A DNA stretch of 13,115 bases from Desulfosporosinus sp. UBA4726 (GCA_002404215.1 DHJG01000112.1:1-13115), one strand, 5' to 3'. Shown: positions 1-7,547, numbered from the stretch's first letter. The notes: generated by a model from the letters alone, not told the origin. A program made the numbers and translations.

Positions 1-74
1 CCAGGGATTACTCCCTAGCCTTAAACATTTCCGTTCTAAAATTCTATAGCTTGGTATTCATACCATTCCGCCGC
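1..74. other. Spacer downstream of mutM, no gene seen
   Basis: This is the end of the window beyond the mutM stop codon. On the minus strand every ATG here runs into a stop within a few codons, so no next gene of the operon begins inside the window. Two very small inverted repeats are visible: GGTA-TTCA-TACC at 53-64 and AGGGA-TTAC-TCCCT at 3-16. Neither is followed by a clear T-run, so I do not call a terminator. Confidence 0.5.
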
Positions 75-896
75 CTACCTCTGACACCTCGCACAATATA
101 CCGTCGTTCGCCCAGCAAGACGTATTCGATCTAACGTCTGCCCACAGCTTTTGCAGGGTTCCCCGCCTCGTCCGTACACGTGTAATTCCCGCTCAAACGA
201 TCCCTTTTCCCCATTGGCATCCCGGTAATCCCTAAAAGATGTGCCCTGGGCATCAATTCCTGCCTGTAGAACATTTTGAATTGCTTGGTGCAGTTTTAAA
301 ATTTCTTCCTCGGTTAAAGTGTCTACTCCACGTACAGGAGATATTCCTGCCTGAAAAAGGGACTCATCCACATAGATGTTCCCCAGACCTGCTAGAACAT
401 GCTGATCGAGTAAAGCCGCTTTAATAGAGAGTTTTTTCTTTCCAAACCGCTCCTTCAAGACTCCGGGAGTGAATTCACTTTCCAATGGCTCAGGACCTAA
501 TTTCCCTAAAGAGGAGCCGCTGAAACACAGAGGGGTGGGTATAGCTTGAATACGCCCAAATTTACGCACATCTGAAAAATGCACTTCTCCATGTTCCAAG
601 CGAAAGACCACATGAGTATGTTTCTCGGGTTCCTGATGATCCGGATAATAATTCAAGCGTCCTGTCATGCGCATATGCGCAATTAACGTTAAATCTTCAT
701 CCAGTCGAATTAAAAGATATTTGCCACGTCTGTCGATCGTTCTGATTCGTCGACCAGTGACTAACTCTTCAAAAGCCTTATCTTCCCATCCGCAAACTGC
801 AGCCGGCCAGATAAGCTTAATTTCTTCAATTTTTACATCTCTAACGTGTTCGACTAATGTCCGTCGAATCGTTTCGACCTCAGGGAGTTCTGGCAT
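75..896 (-). CDS. mutM: Formamidopyrimidine-DNA glycosylase (Fpg/MutM)
   Basis: This bifunctional base-excision repair enzyme removes 8-oxoguanine and ring-opened purines from DNA and nicks the abasic site by beta/delta-elimination. It has 273 residues, the usual length. The N-terminus MPELPEVET supplies the Schiff-base nucleophile Pro2 and catalytic Glu3. Lys59 lies in RGKYLL, the minor-groove contacts lie around HMRMTGR (74-80) and DVRKFG (109-114), and the helix-two-turn-helix carries GLGNIYVDE (170-178). The C-terminal zinc finger has Cys248, Cys251, Cys268 and Cys271, with the lesion-sensing AGRTT loop at 261-265. The start has a good site (GAGGAG, 5-nt spacing) that overlaps the polA stop codon. 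The genes are nine bases apart, so translation is probably coupled and both sit on one mRNA. Polymerase I can fill the gap left after the glycosylase acts, which fits the pairing. All catalytic residues are present. Confidence 0.97.
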   Translation of the reverse strand: MPELPEVETIRRTLVEHVRDVKIEEIKLIWPAAVCGWEDKAFEELVTGRRIRTIDRRGKYLLIRLDEDLTLIAHMRMTGRLNYYPDHQEPEKHTHVVFRLEHGEVHFSDVRKFGRIQAIPTPLCFSGSSLGKLGPEPLESEFTPGVLKERFGKKKLSIKAALLDQHVLAGLGNIYVDESLFQAGISPVRGVDTLTEEEILKLHQAIQNVLQAGIDAQGTSFRDYRDANGEKGSFERELHVYGRGGEPCKSCGQTLDRIRLAGRTTVYCARCQR

Positions 897-905
897 GTCT
901 TCTCC

Positions 906-3530
906 TCATTCCGTTAGCTTAAACGACTGCATGTCATACCAATTCGGACCAACCTTGCAGTCCACCGTCATAGGCACTGAGAGCGGGAAAGCGTTTTCCA
1001 TATTTTCGATCAGCACACGTGCTACACTCTGTAAATCTTCAGGAGCAACTTGGAGCAGGAGCTCATCATGCACTTGAAGTAGCATCGCTGCTCTGTACGG
1101 TTTCAGTCCTTCTGCCACCTTGATCATGGCTAACTTCATAATATCGGCTGCTGTGCCCTGTACTGGCGTATTCATGGCAATGCGTTCTCCAAATTGACGT
1201 TGCACTCGGTTAGAACTCAACAACTCTGGAATACGTCTGAGACGCTTTAATAAGGTATGGACTTGTCCCTCTTGTTTAGCCTTAGCTACAACGTTTTCCA
1301 GATATAGTTTGACCCCACTATAGCGCTTGAAGTATTGTTCAATGTAAAATTTCGATTCTTTACGAGGAATCCCTAAATCTCTCGAAAGACCAAACTCTGT
1401 TAGTCCATAGACCAAGCCAAAATTGACGGCCTTGGCGCTCCGACGCATGTCTGAGGTGACTGCCTCGAGTGAGATTCCGAAGACTTCCGCTGCCGTTCGA
1501 GTATGAACATCCTGTCCCAGCGCAAACGATTCACACAGCAGAGGATCTTGAGAATAGTGAGCTAGAATTCGTAGTTCGATTTGCGAATAATCCGCTGATA
1601 GGAGTAGCCAGCCCGGTTCCGTTGGATGAAAGACCTTTCTTAACTGTCGTCCCTGCTCAAGCCGCATCGGGATATTCTGCAAGTTTGGCTCTGTACTAGA
1701 CAAACGACCAGTTGTAGCCACCGTTTGTTGAAATGTAGTATGAATCCGACCGTCCTTCACTTGAGCGAGCAAACCGTTCACATAGGTAGACATCAGTTTA
1801 TTAAGCTGCCGATAGTCAAGAATCTTTTCTATGATTGGGTGAGCTAAACGTAGTTCCTCTAGCGTCTCTGCATTAGTGGAATAGCCCGTTTTAGTCTTTT
1901 TGGCCGTTGGCAAACCTAGCTTCTCAAAAAGTATCGTTCCCATCTGCTTCGGCGAATTTATATTAAAGGTTTCCTCCGCCAGTGCATAAATATCTTGTTC
2001 TAGTTGTTTTAAGGTTATACTGATCCCTTCACCAAAGCTCGTCAATTGTGCTACGTCTACCCCGATCCCCTGACGTTCAATTTCTGCCAGTACCAGGCTG
2101 AGCGGTTCTTCGATGTCATGCAGTAATCCCGTCAGTCCCAGCGATTCAAGTTCTTCCTTGAACATCGGGGCAACTTGGGCTAACGCAGAGGCTTCTTTGG
2201 CAATGCTCACGAAGATGTCTTGATTCTGAACATATTCCTTGACTAAATCCAACGGAGCAAATTTAGTTCGAGCGGATTGAATAAGATAGGAAGCTAAGCT
2301 CATATCGAGCGCAACGCCCTTTAAGGATGTTCCTTCATTAGCCAGCAACAAGGCTACTGTTTTACTATCTGCCAGGATTTTGGGGACCTGATCATTACCC
2401 ATTAATTCTGACCAAGCTTTGAGAACAGTGATGGATACATTCGTACGTTTCAGCGTAAAAGACTCACCTAGAGTAGCGATTCCCCATTCCAGCCAGCGAC
2501 CGCCTTGTAGACCTGTTCCCTCATAACGACAGGCCAACGTGAGTGAATCTTTCTCTGCTTGCCACTGTTCAATCTGTGCAAGCCAGCCCTCTTCCGTCAA
2601 CGTGCGTTCCGGCCACTCTTCCACCAAAACATCTGGGCTTTCTCCAATCGTTTCTCCATCGTCTTTATGGCGTTCCTGCCATAAACGAGTCACACTCTTT
2701 AGATCATACTTTTGAAAAACTGGAAGCACTTTGCTCGCCTGTGAACGGCGGTAGACAAGATCGTCTAATGAAAATGTTAACGGAACCTCGGTCAGCATCG
2801 TCGCTAATTTTTTGCTAAGTAACGCCTGATCAGCAAATTCTATTAAATTACTTTTTAATTTTTTCCCAGAGACTTTATCAGTATTTGCCAAAACACCCTC
2901 GACTGTTTCAAATTCTAAGAGTAATTTAAGCGCGGTCTTTTCGCCGATACCAGGAACCCCAGGGATATTGTCTGAGGAGTCTCCCATGAGACCCTTTAAA
3001 TCAATAATTTGGTAAGGTCGGAGCTGATAACGTTCCCATAGAGCGTGTTCGTCATAGCATTCCACCTCACTGATTCCTTTTTTAGTCAAAAAGATATTCG
3101 TTTTGGGAGAGATAAGTTGAAGTGCATCTCTGTCTCCTGTATAAACCTGGACTTCCATCCCCTGTGCTTCTGCCTGTTTGGCTACCACGGCAATAAGGTC
3201 ATCCGCTTCATACCCTGCCAACTCAAGCATAGGTACTTCTAATTCCGTTAAGACTTCTCTAAGGTAATCAAATTGTGGGCGCAATCCCTCTGGAGTTTCT
3301 TTCCGTTGCGCTTTATACCCTGCATACTGTTCAATCCGTACCGTTGCCTTAGTTTTATCGAAAGCCACTACCCAGTAATCTGGCTGTTGTTCTTGTTCTA
3401 ACCTAAAAAGCATGGTAAGGAAACCATGTAATACATTCGTCGGACGCCCATCGGCCGTGGTCAACGGCGGAAGTGCATAAAAGGCGCGATACACAAGACT
3501 GTTTCCGTCTAAAATCACCATTCTCGGCAT
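906..3530 (-). CDS. polA: DNA polymerase I
   Basis: This polymerase fills repair gaps and removes Okazaki-fragment primers with its 5'-3' flap nuclease. From the start chosen here it has 874 residues. The order is: 5'-nuclease domain (about 1-290, with VILDGNS, YEADD, TGDRD and the GDSSDNIPGVPGIGEKTA helix-hairpin-helix region), a 3'-5' exonuclease-like fold (about 320-460), and the family A polymerase (about 470-874). Motif A is DYSQIELR with Asp647, motif B is RRSAKAVNFGLVYG (696-709), and motif C is HDE at 821-823. The acidic residues of a working proofreading domain are absent (LACRY where FDTET would be), as in Bacillus and Taq enzymes, so it is probably exonuclease-proficient only in the 5'-3' direction. 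An in-frame GTG at 3560 gives ten more residues but has its nearest ribosome site 16 nt away and lies at the predicted transcription start. The ATG at 3530 follows GGGGG by 8 nt. ATG at 3521 is also possible. Confidence 0.97.
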   Translation of the reverse strand: MPRMVILDGNSLVYRAFYALPPLTTADGRPTNVLHGFLTMLFRLEQEQQPDYWVVAFDKTKATVRIEQYAGYKAQRKETPEGLRPQFDYLREVLTELEVPMLELAGYEADDLIAVVAKQAEAQGMEVQVYTGDRDALQLISPKTNIFLTKKGISEVECYDEHALWERYQLRPYQIIDLKGLMGDSSDNIPGVPGIGEKTALKLLLEFETVEGVLANTDKVSGKKLKSNLIEFADQALLSKKLATMLTEVPLTFSLDDLVYRRSQASKVLPVFQKYDLKSVTRLWQERHKDDGETIGESPDVLVEEWPERTLTEEGWLAQIEQWQAEKDSLTLACRYEGTGLQGGRWLEWGIATLGESFTLKRTNVSITVLKAWSELMGNDQVPKILADSKTVALLLANEGTSLKGVALDMSLASYLIQSARTKFAPLDLVKEYVQNQDIFVSIAKEASALAQVAPMFKEELESLGLTGLLHDIEEPLSLVLAEIERQGIGVDVAQLTSFGEGISITLKQLEQDIYALAEETFNINSPKQMGTILFEKLGLPTAKKTKTGYSTNAETLEELRLAHPIIEKILDYRQLNKLMSTYVNGLLAQVKDGRIHTTFQQTVATTGRLSSTEPNLQNIPMRLEQGRQLRKVFHPTEPGWLLLSADYSQIELRILAHYSQDPLLCESFALGQDVHTRTAAEVFGISLEAVTSDMRRSAKAVNFGLVYGLTEFGLSRDLGIPRKESKFYIEQYFKRYSGVKLYLENVVAKAKQEGQVHTLLKRLRRIPELLSSNRVQRQFGERIAMNTPVQGTAADIMKLAMIKVAEGLKPYRAAMLLQVHDELLLQVAPEDLQSVARVLIENMENAFPLSVPMTVDCKVGPNWYDMQSFKLTE

Positions 3531-3563
3531 CCTAAAAACCCCCATTCTTTCGAATTTCACTAT

Positions 3564-3591
3564 ATCATACCCACTGCTTCCTCACAAACAA
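3564..3591 (-). promoter_or_regulatory. Candidate sigma-A promoter for polA-mutM
   Basis: On the minus strand TTGTTT (3591-3586) and TATGAT (3569-3564) are separated by 16 bases. Transcription would begin near 3557, giving a leader of about 27 nt before the ATG at 3530. This placement also argues against the longer GTG start at 3560. The -35 box is a partial match. Confidence 0.5.
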
Positions 3592-3713
3592 TCTACTTTC
3601 TGAACCACTTTTCGGAACAATAGTGTTCTATTCAGACGCACTATTATATCCTTGGGCGAATTCTAACACTCCAACTAGTATTCAGTGAAGTATTTCAGTA
3701 CCTCCCATAAGAG

Positions 3714-4250
3714 TTATTTTGCTAATGATCCGAAACCATCAAGTGGCCAATATCGAATGAATACCTTACCAACGATGTTCTGATTGGATAATACACCCCA
3801 GTAATGGCTATCCTTGCTGTGGTTTCGATTATCTCCCAAGACAAAATATGACCCTTCCGGAACTATAATAGGATCGTATGTATAATTAGGTTTCTCCAAT
3901 TCATACGGTTCAGTGAGTTCTTGTTCATTGATAAAGACTTTACCATCCCTAATCTCAACTTTTTCGCCCGGAAGTCCAATAACACGCTTGACCCAATCCG
4001 TTCCACTCTGGTCAACGTTCGATGGGGGACGAAATACAACAACGTCCCCTCTATTAACCTCCGAGAACTTGTATGATATCTTGTCAACAACTAATCTATC
4101 CTGTAGTTGAATTGTAGGAAGCATCGAACCGGTTGGTACAACTCTGGCATCTGCCACTGTCGCCCGTATTCCCCATGAAAAAATAAAGGCAAAAATCACG
4201 ACCTGTAAGACGTCAAAAATCTGCCTACCTGTTTTCTTTATATCAATCAT
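3714..4250 (-). CDS. lepB: Signal peptidase I (type I, Gram-positive)
   Basis: This membrane serine protease cuts signal peptides from exported preproteins on the outer face of the cytoplasmic membrane. The protein has 178 residues from the start used, typical of the short Gram-positive (SipS-like) class. One N-terminal membrane segment (about 10-29) is followed by the catalytic domain. The nucleophile is Ser42 in PTGSMLPTI and the general base is Lys88 in DWVKRVIGLPGE. The conserved GDNRNHSKDS box is at 139-148. ATG at 4250 has GGAGG at 8 nt. An upstream in-frame ATG at 4268 has GAGG about 5-6 nt before it and would add six residues (MWEEKE), so both starts are usable. The gene runs in the same direction as polA with a 183-bp gap that holds a separate polA promoter. 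It likely processes some of the exported products of this strain, but the lipoprotein encoded next to it would be handled by signal peptidase II instead. Confidence 0.95.
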   Translation of the reverse strand: MIDIKKTGRQIFDVLQVVIFAFIFSWGIRATVADARVVPTGSMLPTIQLQDRLVVDKISYKFSEVNRGDVVVFRPPSNVDQSGTDWVKRVIGLPGEKVEIRDGKVFINEQELTEPYELEKPNYTYDPIIVPEGSYFVLGDNRNHSKDSHYWGVLSNQNIVGKVFIRYWPLDGFGSLAK

Positions 4251-4531
4251 TTCCTTTTCCTCCCACATTCCATCCTCTAATTTTTTCTCTATACTTGAAC
4301 ATTAAAATTGTACGTTATGACACTAGCGCTCTGATTGTGGTCATTATTTTTGTAGTAGAACCTATAGAGGCTAGATCTAAATTTTCATGATCTACTAAAT
4401 ATTTAGGTTTTCTTACGATACATTCCGGAAAACAGAAATGTGTGGGTATTTTTCTAAAATAGAAAGTCATTTTGTTTCAGTTATCGTATAAGTCAAATGA
4501 TGTCTTCGTTGTTGTTTTATCCCAATACGCA
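4251..4531. other. Intergenic region between lepB and the carbonic anhydrase gene
   Basis: I see no convincing gene here. A 51-codon minus-strand frame (4470-4315) begins with ATG but has no ribosome site. Short inverted repeats cluster at 4369-4406: TAGATC and GATCTA half-sites, then the perfect palindrome CTAAATATTTAG at 4395-4406, about 120-150 bp upstream of lepB. I could not assign a clear -35/-10 pair for lepB. The stretch is AT-rich. Confidence 0.4.
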
Positions 4532-4580
4532 AAGAATAAATGCGTATAACCAGGAATACCTGATATATGCATTTATTCTT
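4532..4580 (-). terminator. Hairpin after the carbonic anhydrase gene (probable terminator)
   Basis: A long inverted repeat starts 8 bases past the stop codon. AAGAATAAATGC (4532-4543) pairs with GCATTTATTCTT (4569-4580). The stem continues with one wobble, a small bulge and CAGG/CCTG (4551-4554, 4559-4562) closing an AATA loop. Read on the minus strand the distal arm ends ATTTATTCTTTG, only a broken T-run, so it may work partly as an mRNA-stabilising 3' hairpin. The base of the stem is also flanked by ATACGC (4525-4530), which could pair instead with GCGTAT at 4542-4547. Confidence 0.6.
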
Positions 4581-4588
4581 ACTATAAC

Positions 4589-5344
4589 TCAATCATTCAT
4601 TAACTTCAAAGCACCCTCATCCTGATCATACTTGGCGCCTATAATTTTTACTTGTTTCGATTCCACACCCTCTTTCATAATTGAACTTCCCGAGATGTCC
4701 TTCATCGCGTTTTGAATATTAATATCTGCACTCTTTTCAATCAAATCTTTGCCAGTTAAGCCCATTGCTTTGGCCGCATCTACAGCAGGTTTTATTTTAT
4801 CAGTAATAGCAGCAATATTGCCGTGTGCTACGCTTCCTTGCACCGCAGCAGTGACAGCACCGCATTCCTCATGACCGAGAACTACGACTAAGGGAGCTTT
4901 CAAGTGTTCAACGGCATACTCTACACTTCCCAGTTCAACTGGGGTAATTACATTCCCTGCCACACGGATAACGAATAAGTCACCAAGGGCTTGATCAAAC
5001 AGAAGTTCGGGAGGAACTCTCGAATCTGAACAACTCACGATTACCGCAAACGGGTGCTGTCCGTTCTTCATCAAATCGGTTCGTCTTGTGGCGCTGAGAT
5101 CCTTACTCAAAGGCTTACCAGCAACGAAACGACTGTTTCCATCAATTAGAAGTTGCTTTGCTACATCTGGAGATGAAATTATTTCGGCTCGTTTATAGAC
5201 AGGAGCTATAACCTGCTGAACGGCTGGATTCGCCACGTCTGAAGATTGATCATTATTCTTGGGCGAGGTCTGACTTCCGCAACCACTGAGGATTATTGTT
5301 AGACTCAGTAAAGCGGCACCACTATAGGATAATACTTTTCTCAC
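4589..5344 (-). CDS. Beta-class carbonic anhydrase, lipid-anchored and exported
   Basis: The predicted reaction is reversible hydration of CO2 to bicarbonate, placed on the outer face of the membrane. From the GTG at 5344 the protein has 251 residues. A short signal peptide ends in the lipobox LSGC with Cys22 to be lipidated. A linker rich in Ser, Asn, Gln and Pro follows, then the beta-carbonic anhydrase domain (about 55-251). Its zinc ligands are visible: Cys105 and the Asp107-Arg109 dyad in SCSDSR, then His158 and Cys161 in GHEECGA. The family tail motif GAKYD is also present. The frame is open to a GTG at 5395, but that codon has no ribosome site and would put 17 charged residues before the signal peptide. 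AAGGAG lies 9 nt before the GTG at 5344, which yields a normal lipoprotein signal. The gene is monocistronic, divergent from the TrmB operon, and followed by its own hairpin. I did not find a clear promoter. The physiological role, for example CO2/bicarbonate handling at the cell surface, is an inference. Confidence 0.9.
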   Translation of the reverse strand: MRKVLSYSGAALLSLTIILSGCGSQTSPKNNDQSSDVANPAVQQVIAPVYKRAEIISSPDVAKQLLIDGNSRFVAGKPLSKDLSATRRTDLMKNGQHPFAVIVSCSDSRVPPELLFDQALGDLFVIRVAGNVITPVELGSVEYAVEHLKAPLVVVLGHEECGAVTAAVQGSVAHGNIAAITDKIKPAVDAAKAMGLTGKDLIEKSADINIQNAMKDISGSSIMKEGVESKQVKIIGAKYDQDEGALKLMND

Positions 5345-5560
5345 AGAATCTCTCTCCTTATCCTTACTAATTTCAAGGCGAATTTGGTTCTTCACGTGAA
5401 TTGCGTATTACTTACTTGTATACTTTAGCACTCCATTAAATCCGTTAACCCTTTTGACCGCTAATTATCATTTAGGGTAGCCCACCACTCTATCATCATT
5501 CAACATTTTCCCTAAGTATTCCTTCTAAATGGAAATATTACTCAAGGTCTGTTTATTGAA

Positions 5561-5586
5561 CCAAGTCTTTGTGATTGACTACTTGG
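5561..5586. promoter_or_regulatory. Inverted repeat around the -35 box (candidate operator)
   Basis: CCAAGT (5561-5566) and ACTTGG (5581-5586) are exact inverted half-sites. Their centres are 20 bases apart, about two helical turns, and they flank the -35 hexamer. The position would suit a dimeric regulator controlling the operon. Binding by the adjacent TrmB-like protein is inferred only from proximity. Confidence 0.35.
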
Positions 5587-5603
5587 CTAATAATTGGTAC
5601 AAT
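5575..5603 (+). promoter_or_regulatory. Sigma-A promoter of the TrmB/EamA operon
   Basis: TTGACT (5575-5580) and TACAAT (5598-5603) are separated by exactly 17 bases, each one mismatch from consensus. Transcription should begin near 5610, leaving a leader of about 60 nt before the regulator start codon. This is the best promoter in the window. Confidence 0.75.
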
Positions 5604-5612
5604 TTAGTTGAT

Positions 5613-5626
5613 ACTACTGCAGTAGT
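5613..5626. promoter_or_regulatory. Perfect palindrome at the transcription start (candidate operator)
   Basis: ACTACTGCAGTAGT is a perfect 14-bp palindrome lying a few bases downstream of the predicted transcription start and 45 bases before the regulator gene. A repressor bound here would block the promoter. The natural candidate is autoregulation by the TrmB-family protein encoded directly downstream. As RNA it could also form a hairpin in the leader. Confidence 0.45.
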
Positions 5627-5670
5627 TACATATTGGAGAAACAAAATGTTGTATAGAAAGGAGCTCAGCA

Positions 5671-6468
5671 ATGGCTCGAGACTTAAGCGAAATCCTTCAA
5701 CGATTCGGGTTTACTCAATACGAATCCAAAGCGTATCAAGCACTTGTTAGAAGTGAACCCTCCAATGCCTCCTCCATAAGTAAATTATCAGGTATTCCCA
5801 GAGCTAGGATATATGATACTTTAGAATCTTTAGTTGAGCAGGGAATTGTGATGACTGAAGAAAATGCAGAAGGGTTAAAAACTTACACCTGTTTGCCGGT
5901 AAGCGTCTTTCTCGAAAAAATACGTAATAGCTGGGCAATTGATTTCTCTTTTGCCGAAAAAGAGTTAAAGGCGATTGAGAACCAAGGAGAAAAACAAGAT
6001 ACTTACATTTCTACTCTGCGAGGAAAAGATAACATTTTGGCATTTTGCCGGATTCTGATTCGCCGGGCACAAAATCAAGTAATCCTTTCAATCTGGGATA
6101 CGATGTATAATGAACTGCTACCGGACCTACAGCAGGCAGTACAAAATGGTCGGCGGGTACGTGGTGTAACCTTTGAAGTTTCTCAGCCACTTGAGGGTCT
6201 TTATAGTCATCGCCTTAACGATTATATGTCTTCTTTACGATCAGAAAATTGGTTTATTCTTTCCATTGATGGTCAAGAACTACTTTACGGTCATTCTGCT
6301 GAACGCGACAGTAATGCATTTTACACTGATGATGCTGTCCATATTTATTTGCTTGAGGATTATGTTTGGCATGACGTACTTGTTAACCGTCTTATTAAAG
6401 AACAGGGAAAACAACTTGATAATTGGATTTTGCCAGAGCAAGAAGCATTTTTCAATCGAAAAGTGTGA
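5671..6468 (+). CDS. TrmB-family transcriptional regulator
   Basis: This is a DNA-binding regulator of 265 residues. Residues about 5-75 form the TrmB winged helix-turn-helix. The stretch GFTQYESKAYQALVR begins the domain, and SISKLSGIPRARIYDTLESL is the helix-turn-helix with its recognition helix. A short helical linker (about 80-105) leads to a C-terminal domain (about 110-265) that resembles the phospholipase D-like ligand domain of TrmB regulators, with LRGKDNILAF and later LLYGHSAERDSNAFYTDD. In known members this part binds sugars or other small molecules, but the ligand here is unknown. AAGGAG lies 7 nt before the ATG. The transporter gene begins 14 bases after the stop codon with its own ribosome site, so both are on one transcript. 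The regulator probably controls its own operon and so the exporter. Confidence 0.9.
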   Translation: MARDLSEILQRFGFTQYESKAYQALVRSEPSNASSISKLSGIPRARIYDTLESLVEQGIVMTEENAEGLKTYTCLPVSVFLEKIRNSWAIDFSFAEKELKAIENQGEKQDTYISTLRGKDNILAFCRILIRRAQNQVILSIWDTMYNELLPDLQQAVQNGRRVRGVTFEVSQPLEGLYSHRLNDYMSSLRSENWFILSIDGQELLYGHSAERDSNAFYTDDAVHIYLLEDYVWHDVLVNRLIKEQGKQLDNWILPEQEAFFNRKV

Positions 6469-6482
6469 AAGGAGTGCTATAG

Positions 6483-7412
6483 ATGTCTGATAAACAGATT
6501 CGCTTGTTAATGATACTCACTACTATTTTTTGGTCTGGCGCATTTATTACTGGTAAAATTGCTGTAGGACAATTTCCTCCATTTGCACTGACGTTCTTTC
6601 GCTTTCTCTTTGCCTTGCCGTTTATTTTTACCATTTTCTATTTCAGAGAGCCCGGGAACCTTCTACCACGCGGTAAACAATGGTTGCCGCTTATTTTACT
6701 TGGATTCGTCGGCACTTTTTGTTACCATGCCTTGTTTTTTACATCGCTAAAATATACCACGGCCATTAATTCCTCACTAATCGGAGCTATAAATCCCATG
6801 GTTACAACACTTCTGGCAGCCATGTTCTTTAGCGAACGCTTAACTCCCTGGAGGGTATTTGGTATCTTTTTGTCTTTCAGCGGCGTCTTTCTCTTCATTA
6901 CTAATGGAGATTTGCAATTAATCTCCCAATTCCAATTCAATAAAGGCGATCTATTTATGTTGATCGCGGTCTGTTGTTTTGCCGTCTATTCTCTACTTAG
7001 TCGTCGGTATATGAAAAAATACCAGCTTTCGCCACTCATGGTCACCTCTTATACTTTCTTAATATGTGTCATTATTTCTATCCCTTTCGTATTGTGGGAA
7101 AACCCTGCTACCTATCTATATTCTGCAACGGCCAGCGGATGGCTCTCCATTCTGTATATGAGCGTGTTTGCTTCCGTATTAGGTTACCTTATCCAGATGG
7201 TTGCTATTCAGCGCATTGGTGCGCCTCGCACAGCCATTTTTATTAATTTAGTACCGATTTTTACTATTATCCAATCCGTGACAATCTTAGGTGAGTCGAT
7301 CACTCTTTTTAAACTCATTGGGGCCGCTATTGTAATTACCGGCGTTTATTTGGCTACTCGACCGGATTCAAGTATCAATTATCTGAAGATTTCAAAGAGT
7401 AGTTCTCTATAG
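6483..7412 (+). CDS. EamA/DMT-superfamily transporter (RhaT/YdcZ-like permease)
   Basis: This is an integral membrane protein of 309 residues with about ten hydrophobic segments in two EamA repeats (about 8-140 and 155-293), the standard DMT layout with both ends in the cytoplasm. The first repeat opens with the family motif seen as IFWSGAFITGKIAVGQ and PPFALTFFRF. The second half has GLSRR-like positive loops after its first helix (LLSRRYMKKY) and the conserved final helices with LGESITLFKLIGAAIVITGVYL near the end, including the GE motif. Family members export amino acids, metabolites or drugs, and the substrate cannot be read from sequence. GGAG lies 8 nt before the ATG. Placement behind a ligand-sensing TrmB-type regulator suggests the transporter is made when its substrate accumulates. 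A strong hairpin ends the operon. Confidence 0.92.
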   Translation: MSDKQIRLLMILTTIFWSGAFITGKIAVGQFPPFALTFFRFLFALPFIFTIFYFREPGNLLPRGKQWLPLILLGFVGTFCYHALFFTSLKYTTAINSSLIGAINPMVTTLLAAMFFSERLTPWRVFGIFLSFSGVFLFITNGDLQLISQFQFNKGDLFMLIAVCCFAVYSLLSRRYMKKYQLSPLMVTSYTFLICVIISIPFVLWENPATYLYSATASGWLSILYMSVFASVLGYLIQMVAIQRIGAPRTAIFINLVPIFTIIQSVTILGESITLFKLIGAAIVITGVYLATRPDSSINYLKISKSSSL

Positions 7413-7473
7413 CACGACCAAATGTTGCTGCCTTACAGCATGTTCCTGAATCAGACTTAATACTTTCGCAGTC

Positions 7474-7547
7474 TTTGTAAACATTAAAACTCCGAGTGTC
7501 ATTGATACTCGGAGTTTACGTTTACAAAAGACTCTTTTCGTTTTTTT
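7474..7547. terminator. Bidirectional terminator between the EamA and dehydrogenase genes
   Basis: A 14-bp stem (7487-7500 with 7504-7517, one G-T wobble, loop ATT) built on ACTCCGAGT/ACTCGGAGT sits between convergent genes. An outer stem TTTGTAAAC (7474-7482) / GTTTACAAA (7520-7528) extends it. On the plus side a second small hairpin, AAAAG-ACT-CTTTT (7526-7538), is followed by CG and seven Ts (7541-7547). On the minus side the inner stem is followed by TTTTAATGTTT. It should stop transcripts from both directions. The seven Ts overlap the stop codon of the minus-strand gene. Confidence 0.85.

Larger units (their letters stand above)
5345..5670. other. Divergent control region, carbonic anhydrase / TrmB operon
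   Basis: No gene is supported here. The right third holds the promoter and two operator-like inverted repeats of the plus-strand operon (listed separately). The left part must contain the carbonic anhydrase promoter on the minus strand. There TATACA preceded by TTAACG at a too-long spacing of 20 is the best I can see, so I do not call it. A plus-strand frame that starts near 5529 runs into the regulator gene in another reading frame and has no ribosome site. Confidence 0.5.

Noticed and set aside
667..1077. 136-codon plus-strand frame across the mutM/polA junction
   Set aside because: It is antisense to two certain genes, has low-complexity Ser-rich composition and no ribosome site. It is a shadow of the real reading frames.
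3615..3628. GAACA-ATAG-TGTTC inverted repeat upstream of the polA promoter, like a LexA/SOS box
   Set aside because: The Gram-positive SOS box has GAAC and GTTC separated by four bases. Here the separation is six, and the site lies upstream of the -35 box. It could equally be part of a weak hairpin after lepB.
4315..4470. 51-codon minus-strand frame between the carbonic anhydrase gene and lepB
   Set aside because: It has no ribosome site, no recognisable motif, and lies in AT-rich sequence with palindromes. A stop codon lies just upstream of the ATG.
5529..5750. 73-codon plus-strand frame overlapping the regulator start
   Set aside because: It spans the promoter and operator region, lacks a ribosome site and is out of frame with the regulator.
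6173..6490. 105-codon plus-strand frame inside the regulator and transporter genes
   Set aside because: It overlaps the well-supported TrmB gene in another frame with no ribosome site. Its hydrophobic look comes from the AT-rich alternate frame.
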